Assembly (NCBI GenBank): GCA_037962975.1
Contig: CM075673.1
Span: 127,244,667-127,308,666, forward strand
Length of the DNA: 64,000 nucleotides
Direction of reading: 5' to 3'
Source: Clitoria ternatea
Lineage: Eukaryota > Streptophyta > Magnoliopsida > Fabales > Fabaceae
Shown: in pieces, positions 12,024 to 24,385 of the stretch
Layout: each line of letters opens with the position of its first letter
How positions within the stretch are numbered: position 1 is the stretch's first letter
The notes under the pieces: model-generated
What the model was told of the DNA's origin: nothing
The model's input: only the letters and a program-made list of their open reading frames with translations
The model's database searches: none
Position numbers and translations under genes: made by a program

Positions 12024-13400
12024 GTGATGGAACAACGCCTACTTACACTCTTTCACGAGTTCAAAGATCATTTTGCATGGACAGCCGCTCATATGCCTGG
12101 GATGGACCCTAATTTTTGTAGTCATAAGCTATCCTTCTATCCGGAGACAAGGTCGGTGGCCCAAAAGAAGAGAAGGTTAGGGCCTGAGAAGCAGAAGGTA
12201 GCTTGTGAGAAGACAGAGGAATCGCTGAAGGCAAGATTTATTAGAGAAATCCGATATTCCCCGTGGCTCTCCAATGTGGTAATGGTGTAAAAAGCCAACG
12301 GTAAATGGAGGATGTGCACTGATTATGTAAACTTAAACTGTTGTTGCCCAAAAGATCCATATCCCCTTCGAAACATCGATCGTATAGTGGACGATTCATT
12401 TGGTTACCAGTACCTGTCCTTCATGGATGCTTATTCAGGGTACAATCATATTCTGATGTGGGAAGAAGATCAAGAGAAGACAGCTTTTGTCAATAATCAT
12501 GGTGTGTTCTGTTACACCGTCATACCCTTCGGTCTGAAGAACACATGGGCCACTTACTAGCACATGATCAATAAAGTTTTCAAAGGTATGCATACCAAGT
12601 TGGTGGAGGTGTACATTGATGATATAATTGCCAAGACCCCAGCTGGGGGTGATCACATTGAGGATTTACGCCAAGTTTTCACACGTTTAAGGCAATACAA
12701 CATGAGGCTGAACCCATTGAAGTGCATTTTCGCAGTCCCTACTGGGAAGTTTCTGGGTTTCATGTTGACTCAGCAAGGCATTGAGGCAAATCCGGGCAAG
12801 TGCTAGGCGATTCAGGACTTGCAGAGTCCCAAAAATCTGAGGGGAGTCCAGTCCCTGAATGGGAAGGTAGCAGCCTTGGTGTGATTCATGCCTAAGATAG
12901 CGCACAGGTCAATCCCCCTATAAAAAATCCTCAAGAAGTCTAAGAAGTTCAAGTAGGGACAGAAGCAGGAGCAAGCTTTTCAAGAGCTTAAGGAGGTTCT
13001 GTCCAGACCTCCTATTTTGGTGAAGCCTGACCTCGGAGAAGTGCCCATCCTGTACTTAGCGATTTCTGACGAAGCTTTATAGGTCGCGTTGGTGAAGGAG
13101 ATCCTGGAGGGACAGAGGCCAGTTTATTTCACGAGTAAAACTCTACAGGGAGCTGAGGGCCGGTATCAGAAGATTGAAAAGGCCGCCCTCACAGTTGTCT
13201 GGGCCTCTCGTCGCCTCAGGCCGTATTTCTATGCACACCCCATTGTCATAAGAATGGACCTTCCGCTTCGCTCTGTGCTGAGTAAGCCAGACCTCACAGG
13301 TAGGATGATCAAGTGGTCTATCGAATTATCTGAGTTCAATGTTTCTTATGAGCCTCGAGGTGCCGTCCAAGCCCAAGTGTTGGCAGATTTCATTGTGAAG
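12024..13400 (+). pseudogene. pol: Tat reverse transcriptase and RNase H, broken
   Basis: Open blocks at 12024-12290, 12312-12560, 12564-12806 and 13089-13400 give, in order, the RT entry (HFAWTAAHMPGMD), GKWRMCTDYVNLN, the SFMDAYSGYN block, PFGLKN, the polymerase motif YIDD (near 12615), the thumb region NPLKCIFAVPTGKFLGFM, and RNase H (PVYFTSKTLQGAEGRYQKIEK, then AQVLADF). In-frame stops at the block ends (VMV-stop-K, ATY-stop-H, GKC-stop-A) and several between 12885 and 13082 destroy the polyprotein. Confidence 0.88.
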
Positions 13401-13409
13401 ATGACTGGG

Positions 13410-13934
13410 GTTGATCCAACTGTACCTCGTAACCATTGGACAATTTATGTGGATGATTCATCCAATAGCAAGGGATATGGTGTAGGTGTAGTGGTTGAAA
13501 GTGATGATGTGGAAATTTCCCTGCGATTCAATTTAAAACCTCCAATAACCAAGCTGAATATGAGGCTTGTCTCGTCGAACTCAGCTGTAATTGACATCGG
13601 AGCTTCTGAAGTATCCCTTTGTAGTAATTCATAGCTGGTGATTTCGCAGATTTAGGGTGAATATCAAGTCCGCGAGCCCTAAATCCAATTATATTTGAAT
13701 TGTGTGAATGAGCTAAAGGGAAGGTTCTCAATGTTAGAGTTTGAGCACGTGCCTAGAGAGGAAAACACCAGGGCAGATATCCTCTCAAGACTTGCGAGCA
13801 CGAAGCAGCCTGGGAGCACTACTACAGTGGTGCAAAGTACTTTGACGTCTCCCAGTATCCCCCTGGCCCCATCGCTAAATGCTATAACGTATCGTACCTT
13901 CAATAAAGACTTATGGGTAGTTCCTTATGTATGA
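13410..13934 (+). pseudogene. Second (archaeal-type) RNase H of the Tat element, broken
   Basis: After the first RNase H, the frame continues into HWTIYVDDSSNSKGYGVGV (from about 13434), the start of the additional RNase H that marks Tat/Ogre elements. The frame is lost around 13550-13690. Positions 13695-13830 resume with FEHVPREENTRADILSRLA, the usual end of that domain. This duplicated RNase H supports the lineage call. Confidence 0.82.
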
Positions 13935-13939
13935 TACCT

Positions 13940-14684
13940 GGTCAATGCACAATTACCCACTGATGAGTTGGAGAAGAGGAAAATAAGAAGGGAGTTACCC
14001 TATTTTACGATGGTGGATAGGATGCTCTTTTGAAGAGGCTTCTTTGTACCCTACCTCCGTTGTTTAAATGAAAACGAGGTATATGGTGTTGTGGAAGAGG
14101 TGCACAAGGGGCAATGTGGACACCACTCTGGTGGTAGGAGTTTGATAAGGAAGATTCTAAGGGCAGGCTACTGGTGGCCTACAATAAAGAAGGATTCCAC
14201 AGAGTTTGTCAAGAAGTATGATCCGTGCCAAAGGTTCTCTAACCTTCATCACACACCGGTTGAGGAGCTCTTCACAGCTGTTGTACCATGGCCCTTTCAT
14301 CAATGGGGTTTGGACATCTTGGGCTCATTCCCAACGACGCCCGGGGGCATCAAGTACCTCATTGTCGGGGTAGATTATTTTACAAAGTGGATAGAAGCTG
14401 AGCCCGTTGTGCACATCACATCAGCCCAGATGTGCCATTTTGTCTATGAGAATATCATAGCACGATTCAGAGTGCCGGCACAGATCGTTACTGACAACGG
14501 CACCCAATTCACTGACAGAAAGTTCACAGAGCTACTCAAAGGACTGGGGATAGTCCAAATTTTCTCATCTATTGAACATCCGCAGACGAACAACTAAGCT
14601 GAAGTGGCCAATAGAAAAGTGTTGAAAGGACTTAAGAAGTGCCTGGGTATAGCTAAGGGTTACTGGACGGACAAACTATGCCAT
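13940..14684 (+). pseudogene. Tat integrase, broken and cut by the Athila-like insertion
   Basis: A zinc-binding region (HKGQCGHHSGGR..KKYDPCQRF) starts near 14100; its first Cys of the CxxC pair is Tyr. The core contains the first Asp (WGLDILGSF, near 14312), the second Asp (TDNGTQF, near 14491) and HPQTNN followed by a TAA at 14595-14597 in place of the residue before the AE motif. The Glu itself (AEVANRK) follows in frame. Coding sequence stops at YWTDKLCH, where the Athila-like LTR begins at 14685. Confidence 0.86.
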
Positions 14685-16260
14685 TGATAGATGTCCAATT
14701 TACATAGATTTTGTGATGTAAGTTAATCAAAATTTGGACATAAAGTGTAATGTTTGTTATTTTGTAAGCTAAATATGACATAAATTAAGATCCAAGCATT
14801 GTACATGTTTGAATGGTTAACAAGTACTGCCAAATCCTAAATTTTAGTGCAATTTCAGGTAAAATGAAGAAGAAAGAAGAAGGGAAAAAGAAAAGAAAGA
14901 AGCTTCACAAGAAATTCCCAAGCTATAAGCAAAGGGTGAAAATTTCGCTCAAGCGAAACTCCAATTCGCTTGAGTGACTGAATTCGCTGAAGCCAAAAAA
15001 GAAGATTTGCTTGGTTGAGTGAAAGATAGAAGGTAGTATGCATCAGGTGGAAGATTCGCTTGAGCCAGCCATCAATTCGCTCAAGCGAAATTGAGCCAGA
15101 AAAGAATGAAGAAAATTTTACTCAAGCGCAGCAGTAAACAACATCAACGAAATTCATCTAGTAACTCCAATGATAAAGTCGCTTGAGTGAGTCCCCTTCG
15201 CTCAAGCGAAATTGATCCAGAATCAAAACATGATCACTATAGCAGAGGAAGACTAGCTTGAGTGATTATTGAACAGGGGATCTATACTTTAGAGGGTCGC
15301 TCAAGCGAAACAACTCGCTTGAGCGAGCCATGCATGTAGGTGAAGCAGGACGTGGACCTTCCTTCAGGTTGAAGTAGTTGTTTCGCTCAAGTGAAGGTTA
15401 AACTCGTTTGAGCAAGGGGACCATATATAACTAAACACGAAGACCAGCAAAAGGCGCACGCAAAGGCAGGAAATAAAGAAGACACTTTTTGTTGTCCTTT
15501 TCACTTCTTCTTTAGATCTTTGTAAACTCTTGTATTAGCTACCATGAGTGGCTAAATCTCTCATTGCGATTGGAGGTAACTAATCGATCCGGATGAACAT
15601 GTGTATGATATTCATGTAATAAATGATTTTGTTTTATGATTCTTGGTTTTTCATTTCATGCCCATTGCTTGAATCTTCTTGATCAACATTTTCTTGAGTT
15701 AAGTTTACGTTTGTTGTTGGAAAATAACTTGCGAAAATGGATCTAAATGAAAAACTCATTACGTCAATTGATTAGGAATAATAGTTAACGGAATGAACAT
15801 CAATACAATCGTACTTAATGCTGGAATGGATTTGAAATGATCAAGGGATTGACGTTCACAAAACCATTCTTATGAATTTCGTAATCGAGGAATCGATACG
15901 AATGATTTAAATTGTGACGTAAAGAATCATATTACAAAAAGTCGTTTATGTGAATATCTACCGTGTATCGGAAGGTGAGAAAGGTGAATCTAAATCCCAA
16001 TTTCTAAATTCTGTCATTTCAATTATCTTACTTATATTGCTTTTTATGCATTTTGTATATTGTGTTCTTAAAAATCAACAACATGCAAACAACTGCCCAA
16101 ATTTGTCGTAATAGTTTGAAATTGATTTAACACGATCCGTAGTGGGAATGACATTTATTCTTTTGAATACATACTACACCGACAGTGGTCCACTTACCAT
16201 AAGTCACATTAAAATTGACCATCTGGTTATTTTGTGCATCAATCCACGAAATTACCAGCA
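14685..16260 (+). repeat. 5' LTR of the Athila-like element
   Basis: Starts TGATAGATGTCC just after the interrupted Tat integrase and ends before AGTTTTTGGCG, the usual Athila LTR/PBS junction. The PBS after it (TTTTTGGCGACGTCCGCC) is a diverged form of the Athila primer site. The end may instead be 16241 if 19 bp were later gained. It contains the palindrome array 14944-15416, then a TATA-like CATATATAAC at 15422-15431. No coding sequence. Confidence 0.75.
14944..15416. repeat. Array of TTCGCT-CA-AGCGAA inverted-repeat motifs
   Basis: At least a dozen copies in both orientations (ttcgctcaagcgaa and tcgcttgagcga), often as pairs about 7-15 bp apart: near 14944/14965, 15055/15075, 15180/15196 and 15297/15313. 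The array ends directly before a TATA-like sequence at 15422. The 11-mer atgcatcaggt at 15038-15048 is shared with the copia LTR at 33262-33272. Confidence 0.92.
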
Positions 16261-16377
16261 AGTTTTTGGCGACGTCCGCCGCGAATCGAACTTAAATTGA
16301 TTTTAACTATTTCAGCTTGTGAATATAGTAGTTGTGAATAATATTATGCTTTTATATCTTTTTCTTCGTTAGCCTCT

Positions 16378-17830
16378 TTGTTGTTAGCTTTTCTTATGAT
16401 ACTAAGAAGCCAGGGATCCAAAGAACAGGTTGAACTAGACTTTAAAATAGAGAAGACTTTGAATAAAATCAAAGAAAAAGCAAAGAAACAACAACAAAAA
16501 GAGGAAGGACAATCTTCTTCTCCAAGTTTAACACCAACATCTCTAAAATCTGAAAAAGAAAATATGGAAAGGCAACACCAACCACCACCAAGGCATACTT
16601 TGGGAGATTATGCAAATCAACAAGGACCACGATACTTCTTAAGTATTGTGATGCCACAAACAAGAGCTTTGGAGGTGAAACCAGCTTTTCTGAGTCTGAT
16701 TAGTGCACATCAATTCACGGGAATGTCAAATGAAGATCCATATACTCATTTGGCAACATTCTATGAATTAGTTGGTACTATGGGTTTTGGTCAAGAAGAC
16801 ATGGAATCTGCATACCTTCGCTTATTCCCATTTTCATTGGCTGGTAAAGCTAAGGAGTGGTTGCAATCACATCCAAATCAGAGCTTGACTAGTTGGTCTG
16901 ATGTGGAAGAAAAACTTTTGGCTCACTTTTTTCCTTTATCAAGGTTCATTAAAGCCAAATCAGATATTTCAACATTCCGTCAAGGATCTGAGGAACCATT
17001 CTATGAAGCATGGGACTGTTTTAAATCACTGCTTCGTAAATGTCCTAATCATGGTTTTGAAGACATTGCGCAACTAAATATCTTTTATAATGGACTTTGA
17101 CCAGATACAAAGATAATCTTAGATGCTATAGCTGGTGGTACAATGATGATAGTGGATGCTGATCAAGCCACAAGAATCATAGAGGATTTATCCTCAACGG
17201 ATTATCAAGCCCAACATGATCGTCAACAAGTCCAGAGAAAATGAGTTTTAGATTTGAGCACATCAGATAAGAAGAGGCAGTCCACTACATGAATAACCAA
17301 GGTAAACCAAACAATTTCAATTCTAATTATGCTAACCAATAATTTCAGGGATGGAAACAAGAACCAAGCTCTTCAAATAGACCATACCAAAGTAATTATC
17401 CTTCCTTGATGGAGAAGACATTAAGATTAGAGGACACCTTGGAGAAGTTCATGCAGGCTTCTTTGACAAACCAAAAAAATACTGAGGCGTCTATAAAGAA
17501 TTTAGAAACTCAAGTGGGACAACTTGCCCGCTAGATTGCTGAAAATCAATGACCTCAATATGGAGCAAACACTGAACCAAATCCAAAAGAGCATTGTAAG
17601 GCTGTCATAACACGTAGTGGTAGACAAATTGGAGTTGAGTTAGGTTCAAAAGAAAAGGAAGAGGAAGAGATTTTAAGAGAAAGGAAAGAAAAAGAAAGAG
17701 AGTTTCAAAAAGAAAAAGAAAAAGATATGGAAGAACGTGAAGAAGAAGTTAGTGAAAATGTAAATAGAGAAAATGAAAAAGAGAAAAATAAAAAGAGAGA
17801 GTTGGAAAAAGGCAAGGGCAAGGTTGAAGA
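16378..17830 (+). pseudogene. gag: Athila-type gag, broken
   Basis: From 16378 to 17100 an open frame of 240 codons contains a Lys/Gln-rich N-terminal region and the diagnostic gag core: FTGMSNEDPYTHLATFYEL, LRLFPFSLAGKAKEWL, a LLAHFFPLSRFIKAK block and LLRKCPNHGFEDIAQLNIFYNGL. The open frame ends in TGA at 17098-17100. The next stretch still codes for the family (DAIAGGTMMI..) but with more stops (near 17242 and 17290), then a very Lys/Glu-rich linker to about 17830. The true start probably lies upstream of 16378; I cannot fix it. Confidence 0.86.
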
Positions 17831-17852
17831 AGAATTGCCATAATTAAAGAGC

Positions 17853-18506
17853 ATGCTTTACCTAAAGAATCCTTCGAAGCATGATAAGGAAAGACAATTT
17901 ACAAGGTTCATGGACATCTTTAAAAGACTTCAAATTAACGTTCCATTTATGGAGGCCATGGAACAAATGCCAACCTATGCAAAGTTCATGAAGGATTTAT
18001 TAACCAAGAAAAGAAGATTTTCAGAAGAAACAGTTGAATTGGAGGCTGGTTGCAGTGCCATTATCCAAAAGACATTACCGCCTAAGACCAAAGATCCAGG
18101 AAGTTTCACAATACCTGTTAATATTGGTCAAATACCAGTGGGAAAAGCATTATTAGATCTAGGAGCAAGTATAAACTTGATGCCACTCTCCATGCTCAAA
18201 AGGATTGGAGATCTTGAAATAAGGCCAACAAGAAAAACATTATAATTGGCTGACAGATCAATGAAGTTTCCTTATGGTGTGGCGGAAGATGTTCTGGTAA
18301 AAGTGGAGAAATTTGTGTTTCCAGTGGATTTTGTGATAATGGACATGGAAGAGAATGCTGAAGTACCGTTGATTTTAGGGAGACCGTTTATGAAAACTGC
18401 TAAAGTAATCATAGATGTGGATGATGGAAAATTGAAGGTACGAGTCCAAGATGAAGAAGTAAACTTTAATATTTTTGAAGCAATGAAATATCCAGCAGAT
18501 AAATAG
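17853..18506 (+). pseudogene. Athila-type aspartic protease region, one stop
   Basis: Two abutting open frames (17853-18245 and 18246-18506) are the same reading frame split by one TAA at 18243-18245. The first contains the gag-protease spacer FKRLQINVPFMEAMEQMPTY (FMDIF before it), then ALLDLGASINLMPLSM with the catalytic Asp as D-L-G-A-S. The second contains VPLILGRPFMKTA, the hydrophobic-hydrophobic-Gly block of retroviral-type proteases. The next stop is at 18504-18506. Reading continues weakly to the Tat LTR at 18595, where the element ends. Confidence 0.86.
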
Positions 18507-18594
18507 AGTTGTTTTAAAATTGATGTGGAAGAGGAAGTCATTGAAAAGCAGTTCAACAAAGTACAAAATTCAAGTTCTTTTAAAAAGGCACAAA

Positions 18595-19234
18595 TGATTC
18601 AGTCTCGATACCGGCACCAGGACAAGGACGTAATTTCATCTGTCTTCATTATACTATCGACGCTGCATGTAGACCTCTAGAATATAAACCCCATATCAGG
18701 CGCTCTCCCTATATCGGTATGTCCAGGTAATACCTCGCACACCAGAAAGCATCCACATCACCCGACAGAAAGTACAGGGTGCAGTTGCCAAGAGACGTTC
18801 ATAGAAGACGCGCTTCTCCCACGTTATATGGCAGAATCATACACTGTCCAATGTACTCTCTGACCCCTGGCCCCACCTCTACCTGACGATTCATTCTCCA
18901 TGCTCACCTATAAATAGTCAATTCTCATATGCAAAAAGGGGAGGTTGTTCTTATTCTCTATCTACTATTTCATTGCTCAAGTTCTCTGAAATTGAATCCT
19001 TATACTTGTTGCTGACTTGATCATTGGAGAATCTTTGCAGGTGGCACCACTTTTCCCCCTCTCAACGCGAAAGCTTTGTGTTAAGGATCTCTAGGACTTC
19101 AAGACCGGTATCTCCCACTGAGACATTGGATACCAATACTGGATACCTACTGTATCGGTGTAAAAGTATTCTTTGTAGTTGATTCTTTTGGTTGATCCCA
19201 CACCAGATATTACACCCTAGATCAAACCAGTTCA
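18595..19234 (+). repeat. 3' LTR of the Tat element
   Basis: Complete 640-bp LTR, TGATTCAG to AGTTCA, homologous to the split 5' LTR. TATA box CCTATAAATAGTC near 18908. The following pentamer gaaaa pairs with gaaac before the 5' LTR. Its left neighbour is Athila protease sequence, not Tat sequence. Confidence 0.88.
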
Positions 19235-19381
19235 GAAAATTTAAAGAAAACTATGATATCATTATGAAGAAATTTAAGCGTATATATGTGGATAAAGATT
19301 ATGGATTGTAATATGATGTGATGTAATATAAGTACCTCAGAGTGAAATCCATAATCTATGATATGTTATTGAATGATCATA

Positions 19382-19815
19382 CACTAGTGCAGAAAAGGGA
19401 TTTTACACCGGTCTATTTTGGCCTTTTACACCAGTGTAGATCCAGCAGGTGAGAAAATATGGGTTTTTTACACCAGTTTTACGACTAGTGAGAAAAATGG
19501 CTTTTACATCGGGCGTTTGGATTATGACCGGTACATAAAAAGAAACATTTAACACTGGTTGGCTACCACAACCAGTGTAAAAACTATTAATTATTTTCCT
19601 TTGTTCTTTATTTTTCTACTTTCCCTTTTTTCCTTTGGTAGCATTTCAATCATGTTCAATTTCAATCAAATTGTAATCATACACCATTGAGAAAATGAGA
19701 AAATGTAGAATTGTATTCACCATTAATTTGAATTAAAAAATACCCCAAACACATCCCATTTTATAGATTATAGGTGAAACTTTCTCATTCTACACTTTAC
19801 TTTAGACTTTGTTAG
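19382..19815 (+). mobile_element. CACTA-type transposon terminus
   Basis: CACTAGTGCAG at 19382 is a typical CACTA terminal inverted repeat start, followed by subterminal repeats in both orientations (ttttacaccggt, ttacaccagtgta, aaccagtgtaaaa). No transposase and no matching far end are seen. The DNA from 19235 to 19381 holds nothing I recognise. The element is cut at 19815 by the LTR insertion; unplaced sequence resumes at 29157. Confidence 0.65.
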
Positions 19816-22256
19816 TGTAACAACCCTCATTCTTGAGAATAAGAAACCAGATCCTCAAGACTCTGAGGATACCCTGTTGCGCTTTTGGTAAGAAGCTCAA
19901 GGCTTTTGCCTGTTCCCCGAACAGTTCAGGATGAGAACAATAGGGATAAGTGGAACTTAACATGAAATATAAGAATACCATGAGAGCATACGAATAAGAG
20001 AAGCACAGATAAGAAAAAGGTAAGAACCTTAATAACGTTCGACCATACTGTCTAATTAAAAATAATATGTTAATATCGATTATTTTGTACTGATTGATTT
20101 ATAATTAAATTTATTTGATAATTATTTCCTATCGACAATATTTCATAGATAAATAATTATAATAATTTATTTTGGAATTATATATTTTAAATCGTTTATT
20201 TATTTGATAATTATATTTAATAATAAAACATCACTCGGTTCCTCGGATTTGAACTGTGGGACCTAGCCTGAGGTCAGACTCTGACCATTCGACTCGAGAC
20301 TAGTGATCTAGTAAGGAAAATAGTCCTGTTAGGATCATTTCGTAAAGGATCAAGGGTGTCTGACTTGGCCTAATCGGCCGAATCAGAACCTTTAACGTCT
20401 CCTATGTTTGACGGTTAATATATTTTAAGATATCTGATGGTGGCACAGTCAGTCTCTGGTGACTTGTTTTGATGTTTTAGGAACTTTTCATGAAGAGGGT
20501 AAAGCTTGATTCAGACTCTATCATCCTTGTTTTCCCATAAGTTGGTTTCCTTAAAAATCGCTTTAAAACCCAACCCGAGCACCTTCAGTGTTTTGGACCC
20601 AACTTTGGAATACGACTTTAGAATCGAACGATTTTGGTCTCAATATCTTCATTTTGAAAATATCTTTAAACTTCATTTCTAGCCCCAAACTCTGATTCTT
20701 ACTTTGTCAACCTCAAAATCGAAGATTAAGTATGTTTGCCTCAAAATTCCAACGTTTGGACATTTTTCCCTATGCATGGTTCAGAAAAAAATTTATAACT
20801 CTCTCGTACGACCTTCGATTCACAAAAACTTGGTGTTAAAATATTCGTAACAAAATTATTTACATTTTCGATGAAGACATCATAGGCCAAATCCTTCTCG
20901 ATCAGTATAGTTTATGTATCTTTGCAACCCCTTGGCTGTTTCATCATCAAGCTGGCAGCCTTCATTAAAATTCATGTATCTCCCTTGTCCGATGTTTGAA
21001 TTACTTTGTTACTTTTGCTATAGATCCGTATCATACACCTTTAAAATATTGATGAAGGACATGAAACCCAATTCTCAAAGGATAATTAATGATGAATTTA
21101 TTTTCGAAGACGTAGCTGATCCGGGAAGCTCCTGGAGCACCCTATCGTAAATTGGGTATATCTCGGGATACCGAACTTGGATTGTCGCAAATGATTTATC
21201 AAATTAAAGAGAAGGAAGATATACAAACTTTATCAATGGCTCAAAAACCAATTCTTACCCCACAAATCCCAGAATTTAAAATACCACACTGATTCACATT
21301 TTTCTAGTGGTAGCTTGCACTATGTTTAGTATTTTTCACGTTTCTCCCTCGTATGACCATGAAATCAAACCATTCTTTCACCAAAATTTTAGTAACTCAA
21401 TTACCCACAACTTTGATGCAGAACACAAAGCCCAAATTCTCACCCATTTTGCTCAGAAAATTAATCATTGCATGAAACAATAATCCCATCACAGCCTTGC
21501 ACTATTTTCATATTTGAGTCATAACTCCCTCATTTCTTAATGAAAATTTTTGTGCCATATACCAAATTAAAGATAACAAAACGATCTAAACCTTTTGTGT
21601 TTAGCCTATTTTCCAATTCGGCCCACAAAGACCCTCAAACTCATGCATAAAGTGACGCCTCTGAATGTGTCACCTCAAACTCATGCAACATGAGCCAATC
21701 ACTTTCTCCCACCCAGTAGACATTTGTCTCACCTTCTTGAACTCTTTGCTTGACAAGTTCACTCCGCCCATGTAGCTTGCCACACCCCTCACATGTGTCA
21801 TGCCCAATTCTTACCCTCTCATGCATCACACCACTTGTCTTCTTGAGAATTATCCACCAAGATAGCATGTTACGATACATCATGCCTTAACCATACCATA
21901 CATCCACAAATCATAATCATCCTATCTCTTTATTAACGTTACTCTCCTTGTACCTGATTACAAACTCTATTTTATTTCTCATTCATCACCATGTGTAAAT
22001 TTTTATCATCTCTAAAATGCTATGCCACCATGCACCATATCATGCTACACCATGCCATCATGTTAAAGTCATTCATTCCTACTCTAAAACACTTACCCCT
22101 TCTTTTTTATTCTTTCCTATAAATTCCAGCAACCACTTCCTCTCTATTCCAGCCACTTCCTCACATCCAAAGCCACCACAAGCTCCACCTTTCCCCCTCC
22201 TCTTCACGGCTTCACCCACCATAACCACCATCACTTCTTGAAACCTTCATCTTCCT

Positions 22257-23058
22257 TGATGTAGGAGTTTCTTCAAGCTCCTTAAGAGAAAGTGGATCTT
22301 GGATCTTTTCTTCTTTAAAATTCAAGCCAAGGTGATGATATTCTTCTTTAAGAGGGAAAACTGAAACATGAAAGAAGGGAGCTATGGAAGAATGGACGAA
22401 AATTTGGAAGGAGAAAAGGGATGGAAATAAAGGGAGAAGGTTAAAGGTAAAGGGGAAGGTTAAGGGAATGGAAAGGGTGGTTAGAGGCTACTCCCAAGAG
22501 AGGGAGATAACTCCAATTCTTGCCACCAAGAAGGGATAGACCCCTTGGATAAGAGCCTCACAAATCCTAGAGAGAATGAGGAGAATCTCTCACTAGAAAG
22601 TTACACTCAAGGTGTCTAAAACTCAAATTGTATTATTGTGTACCATTTTACAAAGGGAGAAACCTTTATATAGGCTATGGAGAATTCAGCCAAGGCATGG
22701 ACATGGGCTTTGCTAATTGGATCCTAGGCCCAAAACTAAGAATTAGGAAAGGAGATGGCCTATACATGGCCCAATATGAGAGTACATGGTCCTAAAGTGA
22801 CCAATTGGCCTAGTAAGGCCCAAATAAAGACTAAGTAACTAGAGAATCTAATTATGACCTATATTACAAGATGAATACAAATAGATCCTCAAGATATCTC
22901 TATTGGGCTTGGGCCTATTAAATAAAGAGATGAAGGAAGATAGGGCTTTATGGATAATCTCCTTGTTTTTCTTGGACTTGGCCCTTGTGAGGGGTCCTTT
23001 GTAAGCCTCTAGTTCTTTGTCCAATATAGTGTATGGGTCCTCCTTTAGGATGTCCTCA
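22257..23058 (-). repeat. 3' LTR of the truncated CRM-like element
   Basis: The + strand starts TGATGTAGGA at 22257 as in the 47267 LTR. The inner end at 23058 is placed by alignment with the tgctc..cc..ctcaaaaggattt.tcctcaaat junction of the related element. The polyprotein C-terminus reads into it. Confidence 0.75.
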
Positions 23059-24385
23059 TTATGCTCTCCTTCCTCAAAAGGATTTATCCTCAAATCTAAG
23101 GTATCATTCTCTTCATCTAAATTAAAAGGAGATAAGTCAGATACATTAAATGAAGCACTCACACCATATTCCCCAGGTAAATCAAGGACATAGGCATTAT
23201 TCCCCATTTCTTGAGAATTTGGAAAGGTCCATCACCCCTAGGTTGAGTTTGGATTTTCTCAAGTTTTGAAATCTCTCTTTTCTAAGATATAACCAAACCC
23301 AATCTCCTACCTCAAAGGTGACATCCTTTCTCTTCTAATTAGCACAACGAGCATAGTGTTCATTCTTAGTTTGAATTTGGTTTTTTAACCTTCTTATGAA
23401 AATCTTTGATAAACTTGGCCTTTGCCTCTTCATCCATGTGAAGGACAGAATCAAAAACATCAATGGGCAAAGGGTCCAAGGGAATGAGAGGGTTAAAACC
23501 ATAAACGACTTCAAAAGGACTATGCTTAGTTATGGAGTGTTGTACCCTATTATAAGCAAATTCAATGTGGGGTAAACACTCATCCCAAGATTTAACATTT
23601 TTATTCACTAAGACACTAAGTAGTTGAGAAATGGTCCTATTTACTACCTCTGTTTGGCCATCCGTTTAAGGGTGACAGGTGGTAGAAAAGAGAAGCTTCG
23701 TTCCTAGCCTTAACTAAAGAGTTTTCCAAAAATGGCTTAGGAATTTGGTGTCCCTATCAGAAATGATAGTTTTAGGAACACCATGAAGTCTTACAATTTC
23801 CTTAAAGAAGAGTTTAGCAATATGACTAGCATCATCTACCTTATGACAAGGGATAAAGTGAGCCATTTTACTAAACCTATCCACCACTACAAAGATACAA
23901 TCCATTCCACTTTGGGTCCTAGGCAAGCCTAACACAAAATCCATAGATATATCAATCCAAGGTGCACTAGGTGTAAGCAAAGGAGTATACAAACCACTAG
24001 GTGAAAGTTTAGATTTAGCTTTTCTACACACTATACACCTAGCACAAAGTTTTTGTACATCTTTTTTCATTTTAGGCCAATAGAAGTGTTCATATAAAAT
24101 GGCTAAAGTTTTGTCTCTTCCAAAATGGCCCATTGAGCCTTCCTCATGGCTTTCTCTTAATAAAAGATCTATTAAAAAGATCCTAGGAATGTAAAGTCTA
24201 TTAGCTTTAAAGAGGTAGCCATCTAGAATGTAGAAGCCTTTATGAGATGAATAAGTGGAAGATGAGTTGAAAATGGTTAAAAAATCAAGGTCACTTGGAT
24301 ACAAAGTCCTAATCTCATCAAGTCCAATAACTTTGGCTCCAAGAGAGGCTAGTAAAGAGTGCCTTCTTGATAAAGCATCAGCCAC
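22848..24385 (-). pseudogene. Integrase and C-terminal tail of the truncated CRM-like element
   Basis: The 24385-23714 frame begins in the RNase H tail (ADALSRR) and gives the zinc finger (H-X3-H..C-X2-C: HEEGSMGH..CARCIVC), the first Asp (ISMDFVLGL) and the second Asp (ISDRDTKF). After a TAA near 23714 the third part continues with a TAA in place of Gln in HPQTDG but keeps the QTEVVNR glutamate. The frame 23608-23366 carries NVKSWDECLPHIEFAYNR and YGFNPL; 23207-22848 carries NAYVLDLPGEYGVSASFNVSD and KGPLTRAKSKKNK. The final 70 codons lie inside the 3' LTR. Stops and frameshifts at the block borders make it nonfunctional. Confidence 0.87.

Larger units (their letters stand above)
14685..18594 (+). 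mobile_element. Athila-like Ty3/gypsy element, 3'-truncated
   Basis: The 5' LTR (14685-16260) is followed by a TTTTTGGCG PBS-like start, Athila-type gag and aspartic protease. RT, integrase, the later ORFs and the 3' LTR are absent: at 18594/18595 the sequence passes directly into the Tat 3' LTR. The 5' target pentamer would be gccat (14680-14684) with no partner left. The fragment arrived in the Tat integrase and later lost everything between its protease and the Tat LTR. Confidence 0.82.
4214..19234 (+). mobile_element. Decayed Tat-lineage Ty3/gypsy retrotransposon with three nested insertions
   Basis: Two related LTRs of about 640 bp (4214-7976 once its nested LTR is removed, and 18595-19234) bracket, on the + strand, a Tat-type gag, aspartic protease, RT, RNase H, a second archaeal-type RNase H and integrase. 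The gag-knuckle form CX2HX4HX4C and the second RNase H after the first point to the Tat/Ogre branch. The flanking pentamers are gaaac (4209-4213) and gaaaa (19235-19239), an almost matching target duplication. Every coding part carries stops or frameshifts. The C-terminal end of integrase and the polypurine tract are gone, because an Athila-like fragment now abuts the 3' LTR. Confidence 0.85.

Noticed and set aside
18595..19234. A solo Tat LTR inserted in the Athila-like element
   Set aside because: No target duplication (acaaa before, gaaaa after) and no Athila sequence after 19234; pairing with 4214 explains it better.
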